Below are positions 7,309 through 7,565 of a stretch of DNA of 7,565 nt, one piece after another; position 1 is the stretch's first letter, and each line of letters starts with the position of its first letter. The position numbers and the translations under genes are program-made. The stretch comes from Flavobacteriales bacterium. GTDB lineage: Bacteria; Bacteroidota; Bacteroidia; Flavobacteriales_D; Sanyastnellaceae. Where the stretch lies: the NCBI GenBank assembly GCA_011524845.1, contig WTJL01000181.1:1-7565 (forward strand), in the 5' to 3' direction. The notes beneath the pieces are model-generated. The model saw only the letters and a list, made by a program, of their open reading frames with translations. It made no database searches and was not told the origin of the DNA.

Positions 7309-7328
7309 CGGAGGTGGTTTTGAGGCTT

Positions 7329-7336
7329 CAAAGGTA
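7329..7336 (-). promoter_or_regulatory. Candidate -7 promoter element for era-ispE
   Basis: On the minus strand this reads TACCTTTG, an exact match to the Bacteroidota TAnnTTTG element. No TTG lies at the usual 19-21 bp upstream distance, so the -33 half is missing or weak. Transcription would begin near 7323, giving a leader of about 15 nt before the era ATG. Confidence 0.45.
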
Positions 7337-7366
7337 CGTTTTCACTCGCGAAAGCCGCCTGAGAAG

Positions 7367-7397
7367 TTGGGACATGCGAACAACTTGTGTACATTTG
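7367..7397 (+). promoter_or_regulatory. Promoter for the initiator tRNA
   Basis: TTG at 7367-7369, then exactly 20 bp, then TACATTTG at 7390-7397, a full match to the Bacteroidota housekeeping promoter (TTG, about 20 bp, TAnnTTTG). Transcription would start near 7403, leaving a 5' leader of about 50 nt to be removed from the tRNA by RNase P. It is the best promoter in the window and lies back to back with that of era. Confidence 0.65.
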
Positions 7398-7452
7398 CCG
7401 TCCGCTGTTGGTCAAGGTCATGACTTGGTCGCGAAGGCAACGGAACCCACAT

Positions 7453-7525
<73 letters not shown>

Positions 7526-7529
7526 CTAC

Positions 7530-7565
7530 AAGCCCGATGCACGAGAGTGCATCGGGCTTTTCATT
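7530..7565 (+). terminator. Intrinsic terminator after tRNA-fMet
   Basis: AAGCCCGATGCAC (7530-7542) pairs perfectly with GTGCATCGGGCTT (7547-7559), a 13 bp stem closed by a GAGA (GNRA-type) tetraloop on a C-G pair. A short T run follows (TTTT at 7558-7561, then CATT). It starts 4 nt after the tRNA. On the minus strand no T run follows, so it should act only rightward. Confidence 0.88.

Noticed and set aside
6346..7323. 325-codon plus-strand frame opposite era
   Set aside because: No domain is recognisable, and it lies opposite a fully conserved era; it is a mirror frame of that gene.
7414..7427. Small palindrome GTCATGAC in the tRNA leader
   Set aside because: Only 8 bp of symmetry, with flanks that do not extend it; too short to call an operator.

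Overview
The window looks like chromosomal core DNA from a GC-rich member of the Bacteroidota. Evidence: a type IX secretion (T9SS) C-terminal sorting domain on the exported protein; a Tgt of the kind I associate with Bacteroidota, with the usual zinc cysteines missing; tgt followed directly by an LptF/LptG-type permease; almost no Shine-Dalgarno sequences; and several promoter-like TAnnTTTG elements, two of them preceded by TTG at exactly 20 bp. I cannot name the genus. There are no insertion sequences, CRISPR arrays, phage genes or other signs of a mobile region.

Layout. Left, on the minus strand: a compact three-gene cluster reading leftward, consisting of a DUF554 membrane protein, a membrane-anchored lysozyme-fold (N-acetylmuramidase-like) protein, and the N-terminal part of a WYL-type regulator cut by the window edge. 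Divergent from it, on the plus strand: tgt (queuosine tRNA modification) and, 3 nt later, an LptF/LptG-family permease for lipopolysaccharide export. Next, on the plus strand and with its own candidate promoter: a secreted protein joining a single c-type heme site, a two-domain copper type II monooxygenase fold with all six expected copper ligands, and a T9SS sorting tail. It converges on, and overlaps by 10 bp, the 3' end of an era-ispE pair on the minus strand. At the right edge, divergent from era, is an initiator tRNA-fMet with a good promoter and a strong intrinsic terminator.

How the genes fit together. Most are housekeeping: initiator tRNA, Era (30S maturation), IspE (isoprenoid precursor synthesis by the MEP route), Tgt and LPS transport. 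The less ordinary parts are the secreted heme-copper enzyme, whose substrate cannot be told from sequence, and the DUF554/muramidase/WYL cluster, whose joint role is unknown. No gene-free stretch exceeds 300 bases. The largest gap (7309-7452) holds the divergent era and tRNA promoters. I found no convincing new multi-gene system; the best lead is the heme-copper protein.
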